Below are positions 8,881-17,109 of a DNA stretch of 64,000 nt, in pieces. Source of the stretch: an uncultured Eggerthellaceae bacterium (GTDB lineage: Bacteria; Actinomycetota; Coriobacteriia; Coriobacteriales; Eggerthellaceae). Location: contig CAKUOV010000002.1 in assembly GCA_934670115.1 (NCBI GenBank), positions 1 to 64,000 on the forward strand, in the 5' to 3' direction. How positions within the stretch are numbered: the stretch's first letter is position 1; the number at the start of each line of letters is the position of its first letter. The notes beneath the pieces were generated by a model. That model had not been told where the DNA came from. It worked only from the letters and a program-made list of their open reading frames with translations, and ran no database searches. The position numbers were made by a program, and so were the translations under genes.

Positions 8881-11445
8881 ATGGCTTTCGAAAAATTCAC
8901 CGACAAAGCCCGCAAAGTGCTTGTTCTGGCTCAGGACGAGGCGCGCGCGCTCAAGCAGCCTTACGTGGGCACCGAGCACATTTTGCTGGGCCTGATTCAA
9001 GAAAAGGACGGTTTTGCCGCGCAAGCTTTGGACCGCTTGAACGTTAAATACGAAGACGTGGTGGGCATGATCCCTCAGGTGGTGTCCATCGACGAAAACG
9101 CCGATGTATCAGGGCATTTGAACTTCACGGCGCGTGTGAAGCGCGTTTTGGAGAACTCCCTGCGCGAGGCGCTGCAAATGGGTCAAAGCTATATTTCCAC
9201 CGAGCATTTGCTGCTGGGCATTGTGCGCGAAGGCGAAGGAACCGCCCTTGATGTGCTGAACCGCCTGGGTGTGTCGGGCGACGACATCCGCGGTGTGCTG
9301 CATGATCTGGTGGGGCAGACCCCTGTGCTGGCGGGCAACAATCCGTTTGGCGGCGAGTCCTCGCAGGAGAGCATCCTGAAGGAATTCGGCACCGACCTTA
9401 CGAAAAAAGCGCGCGACGGCAAGCTGGACCCGGTTATTGGCCGCGCGAAGGAAATCGAGCGCGTGATGCAAATCCTGTCGCGTCGCCAGAAGAACAACCC
9501 GCTGCTGCTAGGCGAGCCTGGCGTGGGAAAAACTGCCGTGGTGGAAGGATTGGCCCAGCTCATCGTGTCGAATGAGGTGCCCGATCTGCTGCGCGGCAAG
9601 CGTATTGTCACGTTGGATGTGTCCGCGCTGGTGGCAGGCAGCAAGTTTCGCGGCGAATTCGAAGAGCGCCTGAAGAAGTGCATCAAGGAAGTGCAGGACG
9701 ACGGCAAGATTATCCTGTTCATCGATGAGATTCACACGCTGATTGGCGCTGGTTCCGCCGAAGGTTCTATTGATGCTGCGGCCATTTTGAAGCCGCCGCT
9801 GAGCCGTGGCGAGATTCAGGTTATCGGCGCCACTACGCTTGAGGAATTCCGCAAGCATTTCGAGAAGGACAGCGCCTTGGCGCGCCGCTTCCAGTCGCTT
9901 ACGGTTGCGGAACCCACCTCTGAGCAGGCTGTTCGCATTATGGAGGGCCTGCGCGATCGCTACGAGGCGCACCATAACGTGCACTTCACCGATGAAGCAC
10001 TGCAAGCGGCGGTATCGCTGTCCGAGCGCTACATTCAGGATCGTTTCCTGCCCGACAAGGCCATTGACGTGATTGACGAAGCGGGCGCGCGCATGCGCAT
10101 CCGCAACATGGTGCTGCCCGAAGAAGTGCGCGAGCTGGAAGAAAAGCTGCGCAAGGTGACCGAAGAGCGCACTGCTGCCGTTGCCGCGCAGAATTACGAG
10201 AAGGCCTCGCAGCTGCGTGACCAGGAAGAAGAGCTGCGCGCTCAGTGCGACGAGGCAATAAAGAACCTTCCCGAAGACAGCGGCAAGGAAATCCAGGAAG
10301 TCACGGAAAAAGAAGTGGCCGATGTGGTGTCCATGACCACGGGCGTGCCGGTGTCCAATCTTACGGAAACGGAAACCGCGAAGCTGCTGCGCATGGAAGG
10401 CGTGCTGCATGAGCGCGTTATTGGCCAGGATGAAGCCGTTACAGCGCTGTCCAAGGCTATCCGTCGTTCGCGTGCGGGCCTGAAAGACCCCAAACGACCT
10501 GCGGGTTCGTTTATTTTCCTGGGTCCTTCCGGTGTGGGCAAAACCGAGCTTTCCAAGGCGCTGGCCGAGTTCTTGTTCAACTCCGAGGATGCGCTTATCT
10601 CCTTCGATATGTCCGAGTACATGGAAAAGCACAGCGTGTCGCGCCTGGTGGGTTCGCCTCCGGGCTACGTGGGCTTCGACGAGGGCGGCCAGCTTACAAA
10701 GGCTGTGCGTCAGCGTCCGTATTCGGTGGTGCTGTTTGACGAGATTGAGAAGGCGCACCCCGATGTCTTCAATATTTTGCTGCAGATTCTGGAAGAAGGT
10801 CGCCTGACCGATAGCCAGGGTCGCTCGGTGGACTTCCGCAACACGGTTATCATCCTGACCAGCAACGTGGGCGCGCACGAAATTGCGCAAACGCAAACGC
10901 TGGGCTTCTCGGGCAGCGAGAACGTGGGTCTTTCCGACAAAGAAATCAAGAACCGCGTAATGGCCGAGCTCAAGCGCACGTTCCGTCCGGAATTCTTGAA
11001 CCGCCTGGACGAAATCATTGTGTTCAAGAGCCTGACGTCTGCCGAGATTTCTCAGATTGTGTCGCTGATGGTGGACGATTTGCGCCAGCGCTTGATTGCG
11101 CTGAACATGACCATCAACCTGAGCGACGAGGCGCTAAAGTACGTGGCGAAGGAAGGCACCGATGTGACGTTCGGTGCGCGCCCGCTGCGTCGCGCTATTC
11201 AGCGTTTGCTGGAAGATCCGCTGTCCGAGCAGATTCTGGAAGGAAAGTGGACCAGCGGTTCGGTCATTCAGGTGGACCTGGAGGGCGAGGAACTTACGTT
11301 CACGCAGGGCGAGGGATCCATTCCCGCGCCGCGTAAGCGCGACAACATTGCGCGCGAAACGGAGCTGCTGCTCACACAGTACAACTTGGGAGCGGCGGGT
11401 GCTGGCACTCCTGGTGGCGCTGCGGACGATGGTGCGGTAGACTAG
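8881..11445 (+). CDS. clpC: ATP-dependent Clp protease ATP-binding subunit ClpC
   Basis: Hexameric AAA+ unfoldase that feeds ClpP and acts in protein quality control. The 854-residue length is typical. Order: N-terminal Clp repeat domain (FTDKARKVLVLAQDEAR), first AAA module with Walker A GEPGVGKT, a UVR-type coiled middle segment (about 430-470), second AAA module with Walker A GPSGVGKT and the VGSPPGYVG pore segment. The UVR segment separates ClpC from ClpA and ClpB. The ATG at 8881 (MAFEKFTDKARK) is used, because the in-frame upstream extension is not family sequence. The mcsA/mcsB/ctsR neighbours seen in Firmicutes are absent. Confidence 0.96.
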   Translation: MAFEKFTDKARKVLVLAQDEARALKQPYVGTEHILLGLIQEKDGFAAQALDRLNVKYEDVVGMIPQVVSIDENADVSGHLNFTARVKRVLENSLREALQMGQSYISTEHLLLGIVREGEGTALDVLNRLGVSGDDIRGVLHDLVGQTPVLAGNNPFGGESSQESILKEFGTDLTKKARDGKLDPVIGRAKEIERVMQILSRRQKNNPLLLGEPGVGKTAVVEGLAQLIVSNEVPDLLRGKRIVTLDVSALVAGSKFRGEFEERLKKCIKEVQDDGKIILFIDEIHTLIGAGSAEGSIDAAAILKPPLSRGEIQVIGATTLEEFRKHFEKDSALARRFQSLTVAEPTSEQAVRIMEGLRDRYEAHHNVHFTDEALQAAVSLSERYIQDRFLPDKAIDVIDEAGARMRIRNMVLPEEVRELEEKLRKVTEERTAAVAAQNYEKASQLRDQEEELRAQCDEAIKNLPEDSGKEIQEVTEKEVADVVSMTTGVPVSNLTETETAKLLRMEGVLHERVIGQDEAVTALSKAIRRSRAGLKDPKRPAGSFIFLGPSGVGKTELSKALAEFLFNSEDALISFDMSEYMEKHSVSRLVGSPPGYVGFDEGGQLTKAVRQRPYSVVLFDEIEKAHPDVFNILLQILEEGRLTDSQGRSVDFRNTVIILTSNVGAHEIAQTQTLGFSGSENVGLSDKEIKNRVMAELKRTFRPEFLNRLDEIIVFKSLTSAEISQIVSLMVDDLRQRLIALNMTINLSDEALKYVAKEGTDVTFGARPLRRAIQRLLEDPLSEQILEGKWTSGSVIQVDLEGEELTFTQGEGSIPAPRKRDNIARETELLLTQYNLGAAGAGTPGGAADDGAVD

Positions 11446-11663
11446 CGGCACGCGAATGCGCTGACGGCGTGCGGGCGGCGGGTTTGCTGGCGGCCGTGGG
11501 CGCCGCCGAGCATGCGGCGCGTGCGCCACGGGACAGGGAGCTGGCCGGTTGCGCAGCTGACGGCGCTGGTGGGGATGAAAAGGCGCAGGTGGGGAAGAGA
11601 TGGCGCATGGGCATGTAAATGCGCATGCCTTCCCCAACGGATAAGAAACGAAAAAGGAATGTC

Positions 11664-12494
11664 ATGGGCCGAATGGCGTATAAAGATAACAATCGAATTT
11701 TCGATTTGATTACGCACCTGGTGGGCGCGCAGTCTGACCAGGACAACGTTGAGTACGCGGGGTGCGTGGCGAAAAATGCCAGCGCCGCAGCGGTGGTGCT
11801 GGCGGGTGGTTCGGGCGAACGCTTTGGCGAATCGGGCGGCAAGCAGCTCATTGATATTGCGGGAAAACCGCTTCTCACCTGGTCAATTGAAACGCTTGAT
11901 GCGGTGGCCGACATCGGTCTTATTGTGGTGGTGTGCCCGAAGGCGCGTCGCGATGAGTATGCGCAGACCGCCATTGAGCCCTTCGATTTCGTGACGCCTA
12001 TTGTTCTGGCCGATGCGGGCGATTCGCGTCAAGAGTCGGCGTTTTCGGGCTTGGAATGCGTGCCCGATATCTTCGAGTTCACCGTCATCCACGATGGTGC
12101 GCGCCCGCTGATCACGCCGCGGCTGGTCACGCACGCGCTGAACACTATCAAGGGCAGCTTGGATGCCGATGGCGTGATTGTGGCCACGCCCGCTATTGAC
12201 ACGCTGAAGATGGTCGAGAACGGCGTGATTGTGGGCACGCCTGACCGCCGCGCGTTCTGGAATGCGCAAACGCCGCAGATTTTCCGCACGGGCATGTATC
12301 GCCGCGCGCATGCGTCGGCCCTGTACGATGGTTTTTCCGGCACCGACGACTCGTCTCTTATCGAGCGCTTGGGCGGCCGCGTGATGGTGGTTGAAGGCAA
12401 GCGCGACAACATCAAGCTTACGGTGCCTGAAGATTATCTGCTGCTGGCGGCGGCCATTGCTGCGCTTCGCAACGAAGATGGAAAAGAAGATTAG
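11664..12494 (+). CDS. ispD: 2-C-methyl-D-erythritol 4-phosphate cytidylyltransferase IspD
   Basis: IspD joins MEP with CTP to give CDP-ME in the non-mevalonate isoprenoid pathway. The nucleotide-binding signature VVLAGGSGERFG and the IHDGARPL motif are present. From the ATG at 11664 the protein is 276 residues, with about 35 extra N-terminal residues before the usual start of the fold. This start is preferred over 11619 because AAAAAGGAA lies just upstream; ATG 11673 is also possible. ispF follows four bases after the stop codon, so the pair is translationally coupled. In the 218-base gap after clpC there is a GC-rich low-complexity stretch and an inverted repeat (GGGGAAG at about 11594, CTTCCCC at about 11630). 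Confidence 0.93.
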   Translation: MGRMAYKDNNRIFDLITHLVGAQSDQDNVEYAGCVAKNASAAAVVLAGGSGERFGESGGKQLIDIAGKPLLTWSIETLDAVADIGLIVVVCPKARRDEYAQTAIEPFDFVTPIVLADAGDSRQESAFSGLECVPDIFEFTVIHDGARPLITPRLVTHALNTIKGSLDADGVIVATPAIDTLKMVENGVIVGTPDRRAFWNAQTPQIFRTGMYRRAHASALYDGFSGTDDSSLIERLGGRVMVVEGKRDNIKLTVPEDYLLLAAAIAALRNEDGKED

Positions 12495-12498
12495 CGCC

Positions 12499-13026
12499 AT
12501 GGATGAACTGCAACGACAAGAATGCTTGAGGGATTTCGCCCGGCTGCGTGTGGGGCAGGGTATGGATGTTCATGCCTTCGCGCCGGAGCGCAAGCTTATC
12601 CTGGGCGGGGTTGATATCCCGCATGAACAGGGACTTTTGGGCCACTCTGATGCTGATGTGCTGGCGCATGCCGTTGCCGATGCGCTTTTGGGTGCCATTC
12701 GCGGCGGCGACATTGGTAAGCTTTTTCCCGATACCGATCCTGCTTACGAAGGCGCCGATTCCCTGAAGCTTTTGGCTGCAGTTGCGCAGAAAGTGCGCGA
12801 CGAAGGCTTCGAGATTATTGATGTTGACAGCGTTATTGCAGCTCAGCGTCCAAAACTTTCGCCGTATCGCGACCGGATGCGCGCGAATTTAGCGCAGGCC
12901 ATGGATATTCCTGTGGAAAACGTGGGCGTGAAAGCAACCACGACCGAGCATTTGGGGTTCGAGGGCCGCGAGGAAGGCATTTCTGCCACGTGCAGCTGTC
13001 TGGTTTGTCGATGTATGCAGGCCTAA
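12499..13026 (+). CDS. ispF: 2-C-methyl-D-erythritol 2,4-cyclodiphosphate synthase IspF
   Basis: IspF cyclises CDP-ME 2-phosphate to MEcPP. The protein is 175 residues with about 15 extra N-terminal residues compared with the usual 157-160. Signature GQGMDVHAF supplies the Asp and His metal ligands; LGHSDADVLAHAVADALLGA and the C-terminal TTTEHLGFEGREEGI region are intact. ATG 12499 is used; ATG 12478, which would overlap ispD, is an alternative. IspD and IspF catalyse non-consecutive steps, yet the genes are commonly adjacent. Confidence 0.94.
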   Translation: MDELQRQECLRDFARLRVGQGMDVHAFAPERKLILGGVDIPHEQGLLGHSDADVLAHAVADALLGAIRGGDIGKLFPDTDPAYEGADSLKLLAAVAQKVRDEGFEIIDVDSVIAAQRPKLSPYRDRMRANLAQAMDIPVENVGVKATTTEHLGFEGREEGISATCSCLVCRCMQA

Positions 13027-13143
13027 GCGACTTTCGCTGGGCGGCTTTCGCAAAAGTAACTCGGGCGAATTTCGCGCATGTGGCCTGAATGACCGACCCT
13101 CTTATGCGCTTCTTCTGAACCTTCTAACCGAAAGGCTATGATC

Positions 13144-14664
13144 ATGAAAATTTACAATACGCAGACGCGTTCTAAAGTTGAGCTGGAACCTATTACCCCT
13201 GGTAAAATCGGCATGTACGTGTGCGGTCCCACGGTGTATAACCGCATTCATATTGGCAACGCGCGTACGTTCATTTCCTTCGACATCATTCGCCGTTACC
13301 TTATGTGGCGTGGCTACGACGTGACGTTCGTGCAGAACGTGACCGACGTTGACGACAAGATTATCAAGCGCGCGAACGAGGAAGGCCACAGCGCGGCCGA
13401 AGTTGCCGCCGAATATACGCAGGCGTTCATCGATGACATGCATGCGGTGGGCGTTTTGGACCCCACGGTGCGCCCGAAGGCTACCGAGGAAATTGACGAG
13501 ATGATCGAGCTGGTCAGCCTGCTTATCGAGAAGGGCCACGCCTACGAGGTGGAAGGCGACGTGTATTACGCGGTGCGCTCGTACCCTGCGTACGGGCAGC
13601 TTTCCGGCCGCAACATTGACGAGATGGAGGCGGGGCATCGCGAGCTGCGCGCCGATGGCCAAGGCCTGGAGGATCGCAAGCGCGATCCGCTGGATTTCGC
13701 GCTGTGGAAAGCTGCAAAGCCGGGCGAGCCGTCGTGGGATTCGCCGTGGGGCAAGGGCCGTCCGGGCTGGCACATTGAGTGCTCTGCCATGAGTCACAAG
13801 TACTTGGGTCTGCCGTTCGACATTCATGGCGGTGGCTCTGACCTGGTGTTTCCGCATCACGAAAACGAGCGCGCGCAGTCCGAGGCCGCGTATGATTGCA
13901 CGTTCAGCAACAACTGGATGCACTCGGGCATGCTGCAAATCGCCAACGCGGAAACTGGCGAAGCGGAGAAGATGAGCAAGTCGCTGAACAACTTCCTGAT
14001 GCTGTACGAAGCACTGGAAATTGTGCGACCGGAGGCGCTGCGCATGCTTATGCTGCAAACGCATTACCGCAGCCCGCTGGTGTTTGGCGACCAGCGCCTG
14101 AGCGAAGCCGATGCCGCCCTGACGCGCATCCAGAACGCAGTGAAGAACCTGGATTGGTTGTTGTCAAACGCCGCAGAAGGCGATGCTGCTGTGGATGCGT
14201 CTGCGCTTGAGGCTGCTGTTGCTGCCGCGCGCGAGGATTTCGTTTCGTCCATGGATGACGATTTCAATGCTCCCGAGGCATTGGGTGCGGTGTTTAGCCT
14301 GGTGGCAGCGGTGAACGCTGCAACGGCTGCGGGTGCTATTTCTGCCGCTGATGTTGCTGCTGTTTCCGCAGCTCGTCAGGCGATTGTGGAACTTATGGGC
14401 GTCTTTGGCATTGATGTTGCCGTCGCGGATGCATCCGATGAAGGTGCTGCGTATCCCGATGCCGTTCTGACGTTGGCTGCCGAGCTTGCCGGTTACGATG
14501 GCGCCGATAAAGCCGCTGCAGCACAGGCGTTGCTGGATGCGCGCGCTGCCGCCCGCAAGGAGAAGAACTGGGCGGTTGCCGATGCCGTTCGCAATGGTTT
14601 GAGCGAGCTGGGCTTTGTCATCGAAGACACGGCTCAAGGGGCGCGCGTGACGTTTAACAGCTAA
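13144..14664 (+). CDS. cysS: Cysteinyl-tRNA synthetase
   Basis: Class I aminoacyl-tRNA synthetase charging tRNA-Cys. The HIGH-like motif is HIGN (in CGPTVYNRIHIGNARTF), and KMSKS occurs in EKMSKSLNNF. The zinc-ligand region GWHIECSAMSH and FPHHENERAQS is present. At 506 residues it is longer than the usual 460-ish because of Ala-rich stretches in the C-terminal anticodon-binding half (about 345-450). Two in-frame ATGs occur; 13144 is chosen for better spacing from GAAAGG and for the family start MKIYNT. 13027-13143 contains no recognised element. Confidence 0.95.
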   Translation: MKIYNTQTRSKVELEPITPGKIGMYVCGPTVYNRIHIGNARTFISFDIIRRYLMWRGYDVTFVQNVTDVDDKIIKRANEEGHSAAEVAAEYTQAFIDDMHAVGVLDPTVRPKATEEIDEMIELVSLLIEKGHAYEVEGDVYYAVRSYPAYGQLSGRNIDEMEAGHRELRADGQGLEDRKRDPLDFALWKAAKPGEPSWDSPWGKGRPGWHIECSAMSHKYLGLPFDIHGGGSDLVFPHHENERAQSEAAYDCTFSNNWMHSGMLQIANAETGEAEKMSKSLNNFLMLYEALEIVRPEALRMLMLQTHYRSPLVFGDQRLSEADAALTRIQNAVKNLDWLLSNAAEGDAAVDASALEAAVAAAREDFVSSMDDDFNAPEALGAVFSLVAAVNAATAAGAISAADVAAVSAARQAIVELMGVFGIDVAVADASDEGAAYPDAVLTLAAELAGYDGADKAAAAQALLDARAAARKEKNWAVADAVRNGLSELGFVIEDTAQGARVTFNS

Positions 14665-14685
14665 TTGCTGCTTATCTTAGTGGGT

Positions 14686-14804
14686 ATCTGGCGGCGAAGG
14701 GCATTCGACGAACGGACTCCGCCTGGATAATGCTGCAGGGGGCTTGGGACTCGCTCAACTTATCCAAGGCGTCGCACGTTCGCCTCAACCCTTCGCCGCC
14801 AGAT
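14686..14804 (-). repeat. Long hairpin with conserved tip, copy 1
   Basis: The outer arms ATCTGGCGGCGAAGGG and CCCTTCGCCGCCAGAT pair perfectly. Inner segments pair imperfectly, and the tip is closed by GGATAA/TTATCC. Read on the minus strand, the tip begins GGATAAGTTGAGCG and ends AGCATTATCC, matching the hairpin at 59870-60004 although the outer arms differ. It may be a structured RNA or a fold-back mobile element. It lies between cysS and the U32 gene. Confidence 0.7.
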
Positions 14805-14892
14805 TGTACTTGTTGCTAAAAGGCAGGTTTCTGTCTCGAAATTTTGTTGCTAAACATCCCTTGATTTACGAGGGGAAGAAAGGAAGAAACCA

Positions 14893-16323
14893 ATGGAATT
14901 GTTGGCTCCTGCGGGTGGGTTTTCCCAGCTAGAAGCCGCAATAAAGTTTGGCGCCGATGCCGTGTATCTGGCAGCTGACCGTTTCGGCATGCGGGCACGC
15001 GCCACGAATTTCTCCCTTTCCGATATCCCGCGCGCGGTGGAAATCGCGCATGCTGCGGGTGTCTCCGTTCATGTGACGTGCAACATCTTGATGAGCGACT
15101 CCGATCTGGAAACACTTCCCGAATACTTGCAGGCGCTTGACGCTACGGGCGTGGATGCGCTGATCATCAGCGACCTGGGTGCCCTTCGCCTGGCACGTAA
15201 GTATGCGCCGAACTGCGAATACCATGTGAGCACGCAGGCGTCGGTAAGCAATGTGCAAGCGGCGTTGGCGTGGTACGAGATGGGTGCGCGCCGCGTGGTG
15301 TGCGCGCGTGAGATGAGCCTGGCGGAAATTGCCGCGCTCAAGGCCGCATTGCCTGCCGATATGAAAGTTGAGACGTTCGCGCACGGCTCTATGTGCATGG
15401 CGGTTTCTGGCCGATGCCTGATTAGCTCGTACCTTACGGGACGTAGCGGCAACCGCGGACATTGCACGCAGCCGTGCCGTTGGATGTATACGCTGGAAGA
15501 AGAAAAGCGTCCTGGCCAGCACTTTCCCATTGAGGAAGACGAAACGGGCACGTTCATCATGAACGCGCAGGATATGAATATGCTGGCGCACGTGCGTGAG
15601 ATGGAAGCGGCGGGCATCGATTCTATTAAGATTGAGGGACGCAACAAGAAGGCGTTTTACGTGGCGACCATTGTGAACGCGTATCGTCAGGTACTCGATG
15701 GCGCTGATCCTGCCGATTTCGAAGAAGAGTTGGATACCGTGTCGCATCGTCCGTATTCGACGGGGTTTTTCTTTGGGCCGGCTCATCAGTCGGTTGAAAC
15801 CGATGGTTATGAGCAGACGTGCCTTCATGTGGCAGACATTGTTGCCTGCGAACCTGCTGATGGGGAGGACGTTGCGGGGTGCGCTGTTGTTAGCGATGTG
15901 GTTGCTAGCGCCTGCGTGGGTGCAGCGATCGATGGGGCTACTGGTCCTGCTGATACGGTTGGTGCCGCTGATGCGGGCGTAGCGACTGATGGCGTCTCCG
16001 ATGCTGCTGGCGTGGCTGCCAGTGCTGCTGGCTCGAGCTCGTCCAAGAATGCAACTGGCAAGTGGCTGATCACCGCGGTTTGCCACAACCGCTTTTCGGA
16101 AGGCGATGCCCTGGAGGCGCTTGTTCCGCATATCCCCCCTGTTCGTGTGACTGTTTCGCAGCTCACGTGGATCTCCGAGAATGCGGCGGGCGAGCCCATG
16201 CCCATTTCCGTTGACGTGGCAAACCGCGCTATGGCGCGCTACACGTTCTTGAGCGATGCTCCGTTGGAGCCAGGCGGCTTCCTGCGCCTGCGCGAGCATC
16301 GCGTTACTTCTCGTTACGCGTAG
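14893..16323 (+). CDS. Peptidase U32 family protein (TrhP/RlhA-like)
   Basis: 476 residues. The U32 signature is complete in ETFAHGSMCMAVSGRCLIS, and further Cys residues follow in GHCTQPCRW, consistent with an Fe-S cluster. The start MELLAPAGG is typical. Family members TrhP (YegQ) and RlhA hydroxylate RNA bases (tRNA wobble U34 or 23S rRNA) using prephenate; older annotations call them collagenases. Residues about 317-385 are an Ala/Gly/Ser-rich insertion absent from a normal U32 C-terminal domain, after which conserved sequence resumes (GKWLITAVCHNRFSEGD). The start is supported by AGGAAG about 6 nt upstream. Whether it modifies tRNA or rRNA cannot be told here. Confidence 0.88.
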   Translation: MELLAPAGGFSQLEAAIKFGADAVYLAADRFGMRARATNFSLSDIPRAVEIAHAAGVSVHVTCNILMSDSDLETLPEYLQALDATGVDALIISDLGALRLARKYAPNCEYHVSTQASVSNVQAALAWYEMGARRVVCAREMSLAEIAALKAALPADMKVETFAHGSMCMAVSGRCLISSYLTGRSGNRGHCTQPCRWMYTLEEEKRPGQHFPIEEDETGTFIMNAQDMNMLAHVREMEAAGIDSIKIEGRNKKAFYVATIVNAYRQVLDGADPADFEEELDTVSHRPYSTGFFFGPAHQSVETDGYEQTCLHVADIVACEPADGEDVAGCAVVSDVVASACVGAAIDGATGPADTVGAADAGVATDGVSDAAGVAASAAGSSSSKNATGKWLITAVCHNRFSEGDALEALVPHIPPVRVTVSQLTWISENAAGEPMPISVDVANRAMARYTFLSDAPLEPGGFLRLREHRVTSRYA

Positions 16324-16462
16324 GCTCCAGCAAGATGCATTTCTAGGAAATATGGTAAATGATGCACTAGACTTTGGACCGTCTGACAAAGCGTTGGGTT
16401 TCTTTTTTCTAGCAAAATATTTTGTTGCCGCTTTCCGCTGACTTTTTTTCTACCAGGGGTAA

Positions 16463-16479
16463 TTGTTGATAAAAGGTGG
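16463..16479 (-). repeat. Degenerate half of the 33-bp hairpin repeat
   Basis: TTGTTGATAAAAGGTGG matches 16 of the first 17 bases of the minus-strand form of the 33-bp repeat, then diverges. It lies 140 bases after the U32 gene stop. No other recognised feature occurs in 16324-16537. Confidence 0.5.
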
Positions 16480-16537
16480 CAATAACAGCAATGGTGAATG
16501 CGATTATACGTTTGGCTTCGGTTGCTCGTGGATCAGT

Positions 16538-16755
16538 TTGTCGGATTTTTCGTCCCAATGTGCAAAATATTCCCGTTCGGGGTAGGTCGAGCCTGCACGG
16601 AAGCGCGTTTTGAGCCCAGCTGCCTGTCTTTAACTTGTCAGTGTTTCGCAAAACCCCAGGTCGCAAGATCTTGCCGACTTTTGCGAATAGGGATGTTCTT
16701 TCATCGCCTACCCCGAACAGGAATATTTTGCGCATTCGCCTTCGACTTCCGACAA
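16538..16755. repeat. 218-bp fold-back element, copy A
   Basis: The ends TTGTCGGA and TCCGACAA are reverse complements. The next arm segments, TGTGCAAAATATTCCCG and AGGAATATTTTGCGCA, and CGGGGTAGG against CCTACCCCG, extend the pairing to about 48 bases. The centre contains GCAAAACCCCAGGTCGCA. It contains no gene. Copy B lies 43 bases downstream and copy C at 59624. Confidence 0.75.
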
Positions 16756-16798
16756 GATGCCCCTGCCGCAGCAATCGCGCCGCTGCAACTGATTCGGT

Positions 16799-17016
16799 TT
16801 GTCAGATTTTCCGGCCAAAAACGCCCAGATTGACGATACAGGGCAGGTGGAGCCGGGGCTGCTGGTTCATGTGCTGTCGGTAGAAATCTGCGACCTGGGG
16901 TTTTGCGGCCCGCGATCGGCCGAAAGAGCTTCAGGTGCCCGCGCAAGCCCCTCTTCGAGCTCTCTGACCTGCCCCGTACCGTTCGTTTGCGCGTTTTCGC
17001 CTCGAATTTCCGACAA
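16799..17016. repeat. 218-bp fold-back element, copy B
   Basis: Same length as copy A. The ends are TTGTCAGA and TCCGACAA, and arms with GGGCAGGT/ACCTGCCC pair internally. The central motif of copy A is present in reverse orientation (TGCGACCTGGGGTTTTGC). Open frames through it on both strands are artefacts of the repeat. It ends 93 bases before the HelD-like gene. Confidence 0.7.
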
Positions 17017-17109
17017 GATGCTCCTTGGGAGACGTGCGGCGCGTTGATTGAGCGTTCTTTTTCCCGTAAAATATTTAGTCTCATTTTTGCTAAGCAGAAA
17101 GGCGACATC